DNA of 64,000 nucleotides from NCBI GenBank assembly GCA_024195585.1, contig SWBL01000004.1, positions 1 to 64,000 on the forward strand. The letters are read 5' to 3'. Positions 9,408 through 22,107 of this stretch are shown here, in pieces; within the stretch, counting starts at the first letter, position 1, and every line of letters starts with the position of its first letter. Position numbers and translations under genes: made by a program. Source of the DNA: Aureobasidium sp. EXF-3400. Lineage: Eukaryota > Ascomycota > Dothideomycetes > Dothideales > Saccotheciaceae. The notes under the pieces were generated by a model. It did not search any database and had not been told where the DNA came from. It saw only the letters and a program-made list of their open reading frames with translations.

Positions 9408-12400
9408 TCACATATCAACCAGCTTCTCTTCCTGAGCATCGAGCTCGTGGTTGCTCTTCAAGAATCCCTGTCCACGCAGGGTTTCGTCCATTTGACCGAC
9501 AAAGCCTTCCATGTCTTCTGCAGTGATGCCTTCGTCATAGGCATCTGCTGTATTATCCTGCGGGCTACTGACTCTCCTGTTGGGCGGCAAGGGCAGTCCA
9601 AACACCCAAGCATCGTCTGTCTCATCTGTTTGACTCCTGGAGTCGAAGACGGTGAAGAGATCTACAGTCGGTAGGCGGTGGTAAGGCATGTAAGACGGAT
9701 TTGTGTCCTTGTCTTGAATAGGTATCCTTATTTTCCTCTTGCCCAGGCTGACATTAGAAGCTCGTCTCTCGCCGTGTCTTTGAGCTGGAGAAACATCCCA
9801 GACACAGAATCCGTGCGGGCCTTCGCGAGCACACCCGCCGTGAGGCCCTTCAGGTTCAAGCAAGCCGAGCACCGAGGGTGGTAACAAATCGCTGGAAATA
9901 GCTGGAAGGGGCTGTGTCCAGAGTGGTGTTTTCTCTGCAGCTGGGCTAATGACAGTCTTCTTATGTTGTGTATGACTGACGTTCTTGACAGCCAGTAAGG
10001 TGAGAACACCGTTGCACAGAGTCGCAATCATGTCTCGATCTTTGCCATGTTGCCATTGTACACATCTTGGTGACACAAAGTGTTGAGCTGGATGCAAACG
10101 GATCTTGTTGTCCTCGGCGTGTCGGATATGATGAGCTCCCTCCGCAGCCATACCAAATCCCTTGGACAGTCCTTGGCGTACCGCCCTTCCTCCTGCATAT
10201 CTTGCAGCCATCGATGCGTTACCAAGAGTACTGACAATGCCGTTCGAGCCATTTCGTGGTCTAGTAGCCAGGCCGTGAATGCTCTGCCACCCAGCACGCA
10301 TGTTGCTCATGAAACCTCCGGCCGGTACTTGGGCTTCTTCGCGTGGAGACGACCCTGGGGAGGGCAAGTTCGACGGCAACATGACCGTAGGCTTGAACTC
10401 CAGGGATTGCAGGCCATACAGATGCACAGTGCCCTTATCAGTAACGATGGCGATGCGGTCTCCGCGAACAGTCCAGAAAGCATCAGTCACCACCGATGGC
10501 GACAGCCTATGGAATTTAGATATCAAACGAACAGTGCCAACGAAAGATGGATCCGCGACAGCTGTTCTTCCATCATTGATGCGGGTCAAGTCCCAGACCC
10601 TTGACTCGTCTCCAACGTGGTTAGTAGCAAGTAGAGACAACCCGCTGGGAGAAAACGAGAGAAAAGAACACCCATCGTTGAGATGGAAGGTGTATGGAGA
10701 AGCCTGGCTTACCCTACCCTCACGCTCTCCACGTTCCAGCAACTTCTCAAGGTCAATGATTGACACGAGTGCTGGCTCTATCGGAGATGTTTGTGGTTCG
10801 TTACTATGAGCATGAGTGGGTGGAAAGGCATTGTGCTCAGCCTGGGGCGAGTGGGGCGACCCGTAGTATGCGGGATCACCGTTTGAGTTGGCTGGGCGGT
10901 TGATATACGTCTTCAATGCTTGAAATCCTTGCTGGGCGCCTTTGTATATCTCTCGAGTAGTGGTTTTGGCGACACGGCTGATGAGACTCTCATTGAACGG
11001 CGCATCAACCTCGCAATTCAATATAGGCGGAGCTGGCGAAGCATGACTTGCAATGCCGACAGGATCAATGTGGCCGATGGAGCCCGTGGTACCTTTCAGA
11101 GTTGTCTGCGAAGATGAGATGAGAGGAGGTTTGATGGCAAGCCAGCGGTCACTCAACGCATACACAGCTTTCTTCAGGCTCTTGGGTCTCGCACTTCCTG
11201 GGTCGCTGTTTATCGTCGTGTTTCTTTCCTCTGAGGAAGAGGTTTTTGCCTGCAGGCTTGACCAGTATTTCGCAAGACAGCAGAACGGTTGCTCTTCAAC
11301 AACTGCCTGTTTGCTTCGGACAGCAAATACAAAGATCTCACCACTCACACCAGAGGTTACTAGAATGAAACGTCCTTCCGCAGCGACACTGAGATTGCCA
11401 ATAGGTGGAGGAGGTATAAATCCTTTTGTTGCGACTGACTGGTGAATCTTCTCAGGTCTAGTTTGGTAAAGTCTGCTCACACGTTGCCAGGTTCGCATGG
11501 AGTAGACTTCAACAAAGGTATGGTACTCCTTGATGCCAGGAGGGGAAGACAGCTGATCAGGATCACGCTCGAGCACCGGGCCATGGATGACACAGGCAAC
11601 CAGAGGACGTAGATGCTCCAATGGATCGTCACGAGCTGTCCATGGGAGGATCTTCGCGTCAATGACACCGCCCGGTAAGCCCTCTAGACGGCCTAGCACC
11701 TCAGTCTTCTGTCGGTTGACTTTATGAACCTCCAGGCCACCTTCGAAACCAACGACCACGACCGAGCTTGTGCCTGTAGATGAGACGCTTTTAGGTGCCT
11801 GCCATGTGTCGAAGCCGCAGTAGTAACCTCTCGAACCAGCTTGCAAGAATTTGTCTGTTTGTACGGGTCTGCTAAAGTCGAACTCGGCCAGTCTTGAGAA
11901 GTGACGTTGAGGCATGTGCGGAGGCAAAGGTTCATATGGCAGGACCTTGTTGATGTTTGTCAAGTTCATAGGTTGTGTTGGCAGCATAGAATTGTAAGGA
12001 ACATTTGTCGCATCAGGGAAGCCTCTCGACATGAAGCCTTGAGGCAGCCGAATGCCACCTTGGGGAGACGAAGACAGGGAAGCAGCATGGAGTGGAGATC
12101 CAGCGCCAGATAGGCGTGAGGGAATCTTCGAATTATCATGTCCCAGCATCACACCATCTTGTGGGGGAGACGGCTCCGAGGTTGGCGCGAAGGGATGCAG
12201 CTGTTGCCTAGGAGATTGCAGAGCAGGTACCTTTGATAAGGGCGAAGCAATCTTGTCAGTTGGAGAGAAGTCTTGGGTTTGAGCAGACAACTGAGTGTCT
12301 AGAAGAGGACTCGGGGAACGAGAAGGTGGTGGTGAGGGAGCGATTGGTGCAAGGGTCGGTACCCTGGAAGTGGTTGATCAGCTACGTCTGCAAGATAAGC

Positions 12401-12590
12401 AGCTCAAGGCTACTTACAAATCGGGCGAGAGATGAGGACCTTCAGACGACGAGTCCTTAGCAGAGTCATCTTCAGCTTCTAGTCTCTGCTTGGCTGCCTT
12501 CTTCTTCTGTTTCTTTCGACTGGCCTTGGTTCCCTTTGCCTCATCCGGCGTGTCTTCAGCGTGAAACACCTCGTCGTTGGATGATGGCAT
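9408..12590 (-). CDS. BCAS3-type WD-repeat protein
   Basis: Exons 12590-12418 and 12363-9408 encode 1042 residues; the 54 bp intron has a gtaagt donor and a TTCCAG acceptor. The first exon is Lys/Ala-rich (SRKKQKKKAAKQRLEAEDD). A Ser/Pro-rich stretch is followed by a divergent WD beta-propeller that starts near SSVVVVGFEGGLEVHKVNRQ. It includes CSFLSFSPSGLSLLATNHVG and the DAFWTVRGDRIAIVTDKGTV blade, then the C-terminal BCAS3 region. The order and motifs match fungal homologues of human BCAS3, a PROPPIN-like propeller that binds phosphoinositides and works with PHAF1 at phagophores. The autophagy role comes from the animal family and is not shown here. The reading frame before the ATG at 12590 has only non-ATG starts. 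Confidence 0.78.
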
Positions 12591-15500
12591 ATGTGAAGCT
12601 TTACGGAGGATGTTGGTAGACCACTCGCAGACCAGAGTCGGCAAGTGAGCAAGACGGCGTTAAGGAGAGCGAGACGGACGAGATGAAGCGGAGATGACGA
12701 TGGCTGCAGCTATAGCAGATGCGGTTGAGACTCGGATGAGTAGTTGTATGACACGCGGCACGTTAGAGCCTGCACGAGGCCGAGCAAGACTGCGACAGTG
12801 CTGCAGCTGGAGTGAAGGTCAGGTCGTGCTGCCGCCTGCAGGACCGTGGTGGTTACGTGACGTTGTTAACGGCCAAGTCCGAAGGCTGGTTGACGGACAA
12901 AGAGATGGCGTCTTGGGCAGAAAGAAGAGATAGGACAGTCGCGCAGACTGTCCGAGATGATGCAAGAGGTATACAAGGCGAACAAAGAGGCGGGTTGTGG
13001 GAGAGTGTTGAGAAGGCGGTCTGTCTACAGGGCTACGGGTACCTTGTTGGCTCTGTTGACGCATCCGGCGCGGGGTCTTGGAGACTGCGCATCTGCCAAG
13101 AATTGAGGGGCAATGAATGTGACCATCCCAGCCATCACTCTTACATGGCAGTTCACGAACGAACGACTAATCACCTGCACGAGTTATCATGTCTCTTTCT
13201 GAACTCTGTGTGTGGGCAGTCTTACCTGGGTTCAGCTGTAAAGGAGATCCCGAGACATGGTTGAACATTGATGTTCGCCGAGAGACACTACCTTGATGGC
13301 ACTCTATGACATAGGTACCTACTTGGTGTCAAAGGATTCTGCCCCATTATAGCTCTAAGCACTGCTCAGCCATCATTCGTGGAAGAAGATCTGGAGCCGA
13401 GACAAGATAGATTCGAGCATCCATCTGTCCATCGGAACACTTTTTCTAAACCTGACTGGATGGCCGGTATACCTCGCATAGAGGAGGGAAAGCATACTGG
13501 CCACAGAGTCTTGTTTTTGTCCATGCAACAAAGCTGCAATTTCGACAAGGTCACAACGGACAGAACCTTTGATATAAAAGATGCGCTTGGCTAGATACCG
13601 ACAAACCGGAGATTGCGTCTACCAGAGATGATGCCTCTGGGTTCTCTCACATCTAATCTCAAACGCTTGCTTTCCTCCGAAGTGTCGTTAGTTCTTCGTC
13701 GGCCCGGATTCAGCTACCAGCTCTTCACGAACCAATTACTGAAGACCTTTGCTCAAGCATCGCGAGAGTTGGTATCGCCAACGACGATTCAGGTCATATG
13801 GTACCTGTAGACGTCAATCCGAGAACGTGTTCTCGCTTGGTTTGGAGTGGGTGCTGTTAGACAGTACTGCTGTTTGATCCGTATTGCTGGCAACTTGAGG
13901 AGCGGTATTGGTAATGTAGTGGAAAGTAGAGAGAAGGCAAAGAGAGAACACGCGTCGGTCAGCTGCCACACCAACACCGAGCATCTATTTTGACAAACAA
14001 CAGGCTGAACTTGCCAGCAAATATTATGTGAGGTACCCCAAAGCCATAAGTAAATCAGTGGTCCTGCAGTACGACGCATTGCTGGATAATCGGACAAATA
14101 TTACTCTGGAATGTATCCTCCGATGGCATGCTAGGGCCCTGTCAACAGCCGTCAAACGTCGATATGTCGACCTGTGTCGGAATTCTTGATGACTAGGCGC
14201 GTACATTCATAATATAGCCTGAGTCGTGTCAGACACGACCCATCAATAGGAAGCTTGTCGGAAAATGCGACATGACAGTATACGAAGTACGTAACGGTCG
14301 CACGCACAGCTGCCTTCCAGAATCACGGATGCGGTCAATACTAAGCCTTACAAGCCTGGATACGGGCAAGGCGTTCGGTCGGTCATGGCGCTGGCTGAGG
14401 ATGCGCAAGGCGTGCTGGCGCAAGCTTTTGCTTGTCTACGCAGTACAAAGTCGACTATGAGGAACCCCGAGCAGATTAACCTTTGCCGACATATACAAGC
14501 CCGTTGACTCTGACCGAGCGACAGACTGGCTCGGCGGCGGCACGATTGCAAGGCGGCCTAAGCGGAATAGAAAAAAAGAGCGTTGCAATTCGCATCGGCA
14601 GTTTTGGCCATTCGACAGCAGCTAACGGCGTGTGCGATAGCAAATGGATTGGGTTGCTGGAGTATTGGAGACGGAAGCAGTAAGAGACGAGTACATCTAT
14701 TGGCAACTGATCGTCTAGTTCCACCGTCATTGTTCGTCCAGGCACCGAGTTGGGCATGGATATTCGCATGGAAGAAGCATAGAAGAATCGAAGGGCTTGG
14801 CATGACAGTCGCTGGCGTGCGCTTGCGGTTGCCGCGCTGCGGGATGCCCAAAGCATGCGCTTCGCGATGGTGGATGCGAAGAGGACACCTCGCACAGCAC
14901 ACGCAATCGACGGGTGCAGCTAGATAGAATATCACAGGCTCAGGGTGCAGAGGGGAGGCTCGAGGCTGCGCGAGAGACAGGCTTGCAGAGACAGGCAGCG
15001 GGAAAGACAAGCGCCAACGTTGTCAATGGGATTCAAACGGGCGTCATGGCGTATGCGAGATTACTCAGGCGGACTCGAGCTGTAGCCTGCCTTCGTCGAG
15101 TGGGGAAGAAGCAACCTGGGCACACCTCTCTGTACGCTTCCAGCTCGACACCGTTAACTCGACGTTGACTCGTTGCTACCTTGCCTGACTTTCCCATACT
15201 CGCTGCCTCTCCTTTTCTCACATACCTTTCCTCGCGTGACATGCCCACCATATGATAGTGCGCTCTTCTTTTCCTTGCCTTTTGTATCTTTACTGCCACC
15301 AAGACCCAAAACATCACCTCGGATCCCCCGTCACCACGCCCTGACTTTTCCCACATTCCTGCCCGAATTACGTCGCATACACACCCCGACCGACCACCGC
15401 TCCCGACGACAAGTCGCCGATTCTCTCTGTCATTCAATCCGCCGCCACGCGACAATCCCATCCAGCGCTCGCCTGTCTTACCTGCTTCCTCGACGCTGAG

Positions 15501-15611
15501 ACACTGCTTTGACTTCTGCCGAATGTACTGATCTGCTCGACCCTCGCGACTTTTATCGACTGCGCAATGCGATAGAGGCCTCGAGGCCGAACCCATCCGA
15601 ATCGAGTAACC
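12591..15611. promoter_or_regulatory. Large divergent intergenic region (BCAS3-like / phosphodiesterase)
   Basis: About 3 kb between two divergent genes. All open frames are short and lack domains, conserved motifs or plausible splice continuity, so I call none. A GGTACCTAC motif lies at about 13313-13321. A strongly pyrimidine-rich stretch (about 15170-15530) precedes the phosphodiesterase start, as is common in fungal leaders. A regulated promoter with a long 5' leader is the likely content, but a non-coding RNA cannot be excluded. Confidence 0.5.
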
Positions 15612-18600
15612 ATGTCGGGCAATGCATTTGCTGTCGTCTATGTCGATCGCAAGACGCCCATAACAGGCTTTCTGAACAAGAATCTTGATGGATTGAAACA
15701 AGAGAACGACTCCAATGAGACTGAGCGCAACATCCGCACCATCATGGCTGCTTTTGGCCAAGGTACGTCGCATCCATTGCTACTTCCCTTCTTATCTCTA
15801 ATTGCGTCGCATAGCTCATATCTGTGCCGATGGCGTCTCTTGCCTGACGACAATTGCACAGCTCGATGATTCGCGCAACCCTAATCCGATTGTCGTGCTT
15901 CTCGATATGCCCCACGACGACGAGCCCGCCATCCGTAGGACCTCGTGGGATTCCAATCCCCCTTCACCATTAGTGGGGAAGCGTCCCAAGGTGGAGCGAA
16001 ATGAGCCGAGTGATGTATACGGCGTACACCTGCTGGCATATCTGTCTTCGGAGATCCAGCAGCGCGTTCGTTCAAGGCTGGTCATCCCGATCGCTGTTCT
16101 TGCTGGCAAGACCGACGTAAGTTCTTTGTTGCCATCCATCTGTTTGGCAATGCCTGACCAAAACTAGTTATTGTCTGAACCCACACGTATGTCTCGTTTC
16201 TTGGATGCTGGTGCCATCGATGTGCTACCTAGTCCACTCGGACTCGATAGAGTCCAGGGCTTGGCAGTCCACGCATACCGTACATACAAGGAGGTCACCC
16301 GTGAGGCGGCGAGCTTCGTGCTTGAAAAAAGAAACAGGAAGCTTTCATGGGTGGGAATTGATGAAGAGCGGCCGTACGCCTACCTCCGTGAGGTTATGGT
16401 TTCTGGCCTGATGAACGGCATTTGCAACCCTGACTTCGTTGGCGAGTGTATTGATCCAAGGTTGGCACCACTATTGTTGCAATTACCCGACCGATCGGCT
16501 AACATACGCCTCCTCAGCGAACTCAAAATCGGTGATGAAAGGAAAGCTCTCGTGGAGCAGGCCGTAGGCACTTGGGCGTTCTCGGCTCATGACTTCGATT
16601 CGGACGAGCTTCTTTACGCTGCTCTGACTATGCTCCAGCATGCCTTGCAGATGCCAGAACTGGAAAAATGGCGCATCTCTATGGGTATGCTTGCGAGTGC
16701 AATACTTTTCTTGTTCTCCACCACTGACTTTGACTGTAGATGATCTTACCATTTTCCTTTTCGCTTGCAGGCACGCCTACAATGACTTTGTCTTATATCA
16801 CAACTTCCGCCACATTGTTGATGTCCTACAAGCCGTCTTTTACTTCCTCCTACAGATAGGCATTCTGCCTCCTTACCCTGGCTCACGAGAAGATCAGGTA
16901 CCTAGGACAGACCTTGCGCCAGTAGCATCATTGCTACAGCCATTTGATGCATTGACTCTGCTCATTTCCGCTATCGGCCACGACGTCGGTCACCCTGGTG
17001 TGAACAACGCCTTTTTGGTCGCACTAAATGCGCCACTCGCTCAACTCTACAATGATCGCTCGGTCCTGGAGGCGTTCCATTGTGCGGCTTACTCGCAGAT
17101 TCTCCGCAGATACTGGCCACAGGCATTTGCTGACATTCCGATGCGCAAATTGATGATCAATTCAATTCTGGCTACTGACATGGGCCTCCACTTCAAGTAT
17201 ATGATTGACATGGGCAACTTACAAGAAAAGCTTTCCTCGAACGACGACAACATAGAGGGTTGGACACCAAAAGCTCTCGAAGAGACTAGAGATCTCGTCT
17301 GTGGGTTGTTGATGAAGTGCGCTGATATCAGCAATGTGGTACGTTGTAATGGCGATATCGCTCAATCGGATTTTTGCTAATGTCGAACAGGCACGCAAAT
17401 ACGATGTTGCAGCACGATGGGCTGTGATTCTCACAGATGAGTTCTCCAACCAAGGCGCTATGGAGAAGGAGCTTAATCTGCCAACTTGCCTGTTCGGCGG
17501 CCCTCCAGACCGGGAGGACTTGGTCAAATTAGCAGAGTCCCAGATTGGTTTCATGAGTATTTTCGCTGGACCTCTCTTCGAGGGTATTACAGCAATTCTG
17601 CCAGCCATGAGTTTCTCCACTGTTGAGATTGAGTCAAACAGAACCGTTTGGGAGGAGAAGATCCACGTCGAGAAATTGAGAAGAGGAAACCTTCTGCCAA
17701 GTCCAGTGGCTCAGCCTTCGCCGCTCCGAACTGAGCTGTCCGTGCCTGAGGAGGAATCCGAAGACAGCAGGGAAGATGACATCCCACCTGAACGAGATTC
17801 TCTCTTTGGCCCGTCTCGTACGTCACAAACACAAAATGAAGCACAAGCAATGAAGCCTGACAACGCTCGGGCAAATGCAGAACCGGCATCACCCACTTCG
17901 CCTGCCAGAGCTCGTCCAACCTCCGCATCGCCTCTTAAGAGCAACAAAAAGAAGCCGAGCACGTCGAGTTTCCATGCGCCATACTCTGTTCCGTTTCACC
18001 AGCATACTAACTCACGTCGTTCTTCAAAGGATGCCGCACTTGAACAGCTCGAACAATTGCAACTGGGCCAGCTCAGCAGCTTCTCCCGTCTCGAGAACCA
18101 GAATCATGACGGTGCTCGCCGGGGCAGTGGTGATGCTTCCTTGACGACGATTCTTGTCCGCAGCCAAACGGCACAAAGTAGACAGGAACCAGACTCACCA
18201 ACGAAGCCGCCGCCATCTCCCAACAGGCAGACTATGAGACCCCTTTCACCACCCGCTCAGGCTGGTGTCTCGTCTTCTGTACCTTCGTCTCGCAGCCACG
18301 CTACTAGTAATGCAACTGCAACGACTGCGACGTGTGCGCATTCACCAGGCTCTACGCGGCCCTCTTCAGTAGAAGAAACGGATGGTGAGACTCCCAAAGG
18401 AATACAACCTCCTCCAGTGCTATCAACAGAAAATCCGTTTTTGCATCCCAACTCAAGTCCAGATTTACACGGCAGGGAAAGGATATCGCATTCGGCACCC
18501 GATATTAGGAATATCCCAGAAGTGCGCACGAGCAAAGTCAGTTCAGTATCGCATATCACGGCAGACGGTGATGAGGGCGACGACAATCGCGGCATGTCAC

Positions 18601-18716
18601 AAAGACCTCATGGAATCCGGGAAAGCCGTAGTCGAAGCAGGCTGAGAGGGCTTCGTTTTTGGAGAAAAAGATGGAAGAGCCCTGGCCCCGGCACCGAGGC
18701 TGATACAGAACCATGA
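15612..18716 (+). CDS. Class I 3',5'-cyclic-nucleotide phosphodiesterase with receiver-like N-terminus (PDE2/PdeH type)
   Basis: Exons 15612-15762, 15815-16116, 16168-16684, 16740-17338 and 17391-18716 encode 964 residues. The catalytic domain (about 320-620) has the metal-binding set: H344-N-F-R-H348, H404-D405 in GHDVGHPG, and D519 in CADISNVAR. It hydrolyses cAMP (possibly cGMP) and so lowers protein kinase A signalling, as for yeast Pde2 and rice-blast PdeH. Residues 5-190 look like a degenerate two-component receiver: VYVD, then VVLLD81MP, IPIAVLAG and FLDAGAIDVLPSPL. The usual Lys is missing. The C-terminal 340 residues are Ser/Pro-rich and probably disordered. All introns are 51-55 bp. 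Function is firm; the receiver likeness is my reading. Confidence 0.93.
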
Positions 18717-19498
18717 GACAATCGACGCTGCGAGCGATGTTGCTCTTCAATGTCTCCTTTGTTTTGTGGAAAAGGCAGGGTGTAAGTCTTGGGATGGAAA
18801 CTTGCAAGGAAGGGAATACTGAAGGCGTTGTCGGAATATACCACTGTCTCACGCGGGACGGCCTTATGATTAACAGACTTGACAGGAATGCCGTGGGTAA
18901 GAAGGGTTGGCAGTTTTCTTTGATTGTTTCATTGCGTCTTTTTAGGTCTTCTTACGCTCGCTTTTGGTTTCTTTTTGTCGATGATGGTCCGAGTATGGAG
19001 TATGGATGCAAGGACAAAGTAGTTAGTGTTGTGTGGTGATCAAGTAAGGAGAGGACAGGCGCCAAAGAGCGACTATATATAGCTCCAGAATAGAGGAGCG
19101 TCATACTTAATACAGGGTCAGAGTTCAGTGAACAGAAAAGAAAGATGCGAAGTGTTGGTGTGATGACGATGTCATACCACAGATAAATTCAGGGGTGAGC
19201 GAACAATCAACATGACCCAAGCTTTGACAACACCCTGGCCTGTCGTCGCTGCCAACGCTGTTGACAGGACAAGTCATCCTGCCTCCTTCCTTGTTACAAC
19301 ACGTACGAAGACGGAGCCTACATTTACAGGACGACAAGGCATCGAGCTTGTGTCAGCGTCCTGGCCAGGAGAAAAATGAAGCATCTGGCTGCAAGCCAAT
19401 AAACCAGCATACACTCCCTCGTCGTACCACCAAGCAGCAGGCAGGAAGCCGTCGCCGATCCACATCTCTCTCATAACTGGTCTCTCTGCACACATAGC
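18717..19498. other. Intergenic region
   Basis: 782 bp between two plus-strand genes: the 3' end of the phosphodiesterase and the promoter of the next gene. A TATATATAGC stretch near 19073-19082 is the only TATA-like element. No gene seen. Confidence 0.45.
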
Positions 19499-20551
19499 AT
19501 GGCGTCGCCACCCCTCACTCCGCTACGGCGCTCCTTCTCGCACAACAGCACTTCGTCGTCAAACCATCGCCTGTCAACAGCATCGCGCTTCTCTAATGGC
19601 AGCCAAGACTTCGCTTCACACCTGGACGCCTCAGCCGGAGCATCTGGCATGGGAAACCTTGCAGACGAACTCGACTTCGCCGACTCGGACGATGAAGACT
19701 GGGACTACGACGGTGAAGCTGAGCCAGACACCGCGCAAGAGGCTGGAATAGAACATGCACTGGGCGAGGGAAAGCAAGATGACGAAGGTCCAAGAGACAG
19801 CGGAATCCACGTCGAACAGAAGAATAACACTCCGCTACCACATCGCAATTCTTCTCAGCCAGCCGCTCGTGATGTCGATGCTGATTCCTCCAACATCTTC
19901 TCGCACGAGCTGGAGGATGCCCTGGCTCAAATCTCTCGCCTCGCCAATCCTACCTCGCATCAGAACCCCGATACCATCTCTCGTACCCTCGTCGCCTTAC
20001 AGAATCTACCCCCTCAGCAATCTCTCGAGGTCCACACCCAGCGACTCACCACGTCCACTAATAGTCTTTCGTCGCACATCATACAACAAACAAAGCACTT
20101 CGCTTCCCTCTCTGCTTCTCTCTTCGCTCCTTTTGGCTTCGGGGTCCCCCTCGACTTTCAGCTCATCGACGACGAAGTGGTGCCTGCCATCAGTCAAGTC
20201 ATAAAAAACTTGCCCGCTCCGGACCCACGTGCTTTGCACACTCTATCACGCCTCGATCGCGAAACCACCGATCTGATACAAACACTCGCTGCCTTGTCCG
20301 ATTCGTTGCAAATGGGTCGTCAGACTACCGCTAGCGCTGCACGTCATTTGAGGAATACTCAGCAGATGGTTTCTGACATGCGTCGGGAGAGCGATCTAGC
20401 AGATCAGGCACAATGGCTCATCGAAAAGGAGGATTGGGACCGTCGTCTTGCTGAGAGATATTGTGCCAATGAATGCCGCGACGTCGTTGGTGGCTTTGAG
20501 CAAGTCTTCGAAGGCTTGAGAAGAGGGTTGGAGGAGAAGATTGCAGCTTGA
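19499..20551 (+). CDS. Conserved-looking hypothetical protein with acidic and coiled-coil regions
   Basis: Single exon, 350 residues, ATG at 19499. I do not recognise the family. The N-terminal 60 residues are Ser-rich. Residues 50-85 form an acidic patch (DFADSDDEDWDYDGEAEPD). After a polar linker, about 135-350 are predicted to be largely helical with heptad-like Leu spacing, ending in a charged helix (EDWDRRLAERYCANECRDVV). There is no signal peptide or membrane segment. Codon use and length look like a true gene, and a T-rich tract (20555-20569) follows the stop. A cytosolic or nuclear coiled-coil subunit of some complex is possible, but that is a guess. Confidence 0.7.
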   Translation: MASPPLTPLRRSFSHNSTSSSNHRLSTASRFSNGSQDFASHLDASAGASGMGNLADELDFADSDDEDWDYDGEAEPDTAQEAGIEHALGEGKQDDEGPRDSGIHVEQKNNTPLPHRNSSQPAARDVDADSSNIFSHELEDALAQISRLANPTSHQNPDTISRTLVALQNLPPQQSLEVHTQRLTTSTNSLSSHIIQQTKHFASLSASLFAPFGFGVPLDFQLIDDEVVPAISQVIKNLPAPDPRALHTLSRLDRETTDLIQTLAALSDSLQMGRQTTASAARHLRNTQQMVSDMRRESDLADQAQWLIEKEDWDRRLAERYCANECRDVVGGFEQVFEGLRRGLEEKIAA

Positions 20552-21051
20552 TTTGCTTTTTTTTTTTTTGGGATATATATTTCTTGGGCTGGACACTATG
20601 GAGGGTACACTGAGCATCGCGGCGTTCAAATTACATGCAATTAGGAGAAGACACGGGTCATGCATGGAACGGCGTTGTGGACCTGCTCTCGAAGCAGTGA
20701 GGAGTTATTGAGATCATGGGAGGTAGGCAAACATAGCCAGCTGGTTTGATCACATGGTAGAGATTAGATGGCAAATTCGCAAGACGGAAGCACTTTGATG
20801 CCTAGGCATATGTCTGTTCGGGCGCAACTCTTTTCCTCTTCTTTGTCTCGCATACAACCAATACAATTCATGAGATAAACAAAATACCTCTTGGCTTGCT
20901 TCACTTCTCTTCAACCTTCACTCTAACTCGCACATTCATCCGAGTCAGCAATAACCCATACTGTTCACTTACGCTTCTGTTCAATTCACGCTTCCACCAC
21001 CACGCCCGAAGTCATCACCTTGCATCTTACTCAACCATTCCATTTCAAGGC
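20552..21051. other. Intergenic region
   Basis: 500 bp between two plus-strand genes. An open frame continues upstream from 21052 to 20896, but only from a TTG codon, so I treat that part as leader. A T-run follows the upstream stop. Nothing else seen. Confidence 0.4.
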
Positions 21052-22107
21052 ATGTCAAATGCAGAAGATCGAATTGAAGACCCATTCATCCCAAACTGCA
21101 ACATGTCTTCCCTTCAGCACCACGAACCCACTGCCCAAAAGCGCAAGATGAGCCATTCAGACCACATCGACGACGGCACACCACCAATCCATGTTGATCC
21201 TGCCCTGAACGACACACCTTCGGACGCAGACGATATCAAAGTCGCTTACAATGGACCTGCAAGCATCCACGTCGTGATGCTGCGCGTGAGCAACGAGAGC
21301 TCTGCGCGTCCAATGCCACAAGCTGCTTTCTTTGATCGCAACAAGGCACTTGCGTTCTCCACCCGCATCTTGCTGCAATGGTGTGAGGCTCACTATGACG
21401 ATTACCTCTGGAAAGGTCCGGAGAGCTTGAGAGGGGGTCTGGTTGAGAGGTATGCTGCGTATCATGCCCAGACTGGTCAACAGCTTGCTGTTGCGGACGT
21501 GATTAGAGTGAGTGTCTTTGACGCCAATGAGACTGAGGTTGTTCTCAAGAAAGAAGACAAGAATGAGAAGGACGATAGGGAAGACAAGGAGAAGGAGGAA
21601 GGACTTGATGAGGCACACAATGCGGAACATCAGGAGGAAGGATCTGAGGAGAATTTAGAGGGTACTGGTAAGCTCCTTGCATCCAATGCTATCGGATCAA
21701 TGGCTCACGATTGCACAGAAACTACTTCTACCCGCTCAACTCAGACTCAGGGACCGGTTTTCGGTAGGCTCTTGCTCTTGCTCTTGCTCGTAAAATTGCT
21801 ATCAAGCCAAAGACTTACCTTCACATAGAAACAACTCTCGCTCATTCGGCTCAAGCTGAAGAAGAAGAGATCGACCTTGGTAAGTGCCTAGTGTCATGAA
21901 GGCTGCAAAGCCGAGGTTGACAAAGTCACAGAAACGCTATCGGCACTCTTGGCTCACGGCCAACAAGCTGCGCCTGGAATGTATGCTATGGGACTGGCGA
22001 CTAGACTTGCAAGACATGACGAGCAAGATGCTGTGAGCAGTACCCGTCGTCACGGTGCTTGGAGAGAGGATCACGAAATGAGAGTGTTTGGCGATCCTAC
22101 AGAATGA
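21052..22107 (+). CDS. Hypothetical protein, four exons with repeated exon borders
   Basis: Proposed exons 21052-21667, 21719-21763, 21829-21879 and 21932-22107 give 295 residues. The family is not recognised. Residues about 60-165 look folded (ASIHVVMLRVSNESSARPMP, then a helical stretch around LAFSTRILLQWCEAHYDDYL). The following segment is very Lys/Glu/Asp-rich. The C-terminal exons give ETLSALLAHGQQAAPGMYAM and a basic tail. The first intron is 51 bp and in frame, so retention would add 17 residues without a stop. Exons 2, 3 and 4 all begin in the same phase with GAA-AC(T/A/G), after acceptors ACAG, ATAG and ACAG. The start could instead be the ATG at about 21103. Confidence 0.62.

Noticed and set aside
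15033..15773. 246-codon minus-strand open frame over the phosphodiesterase start
   Set aside because: Antisense of the leader and first exon; no domain, and overlaps a well-supported gene.
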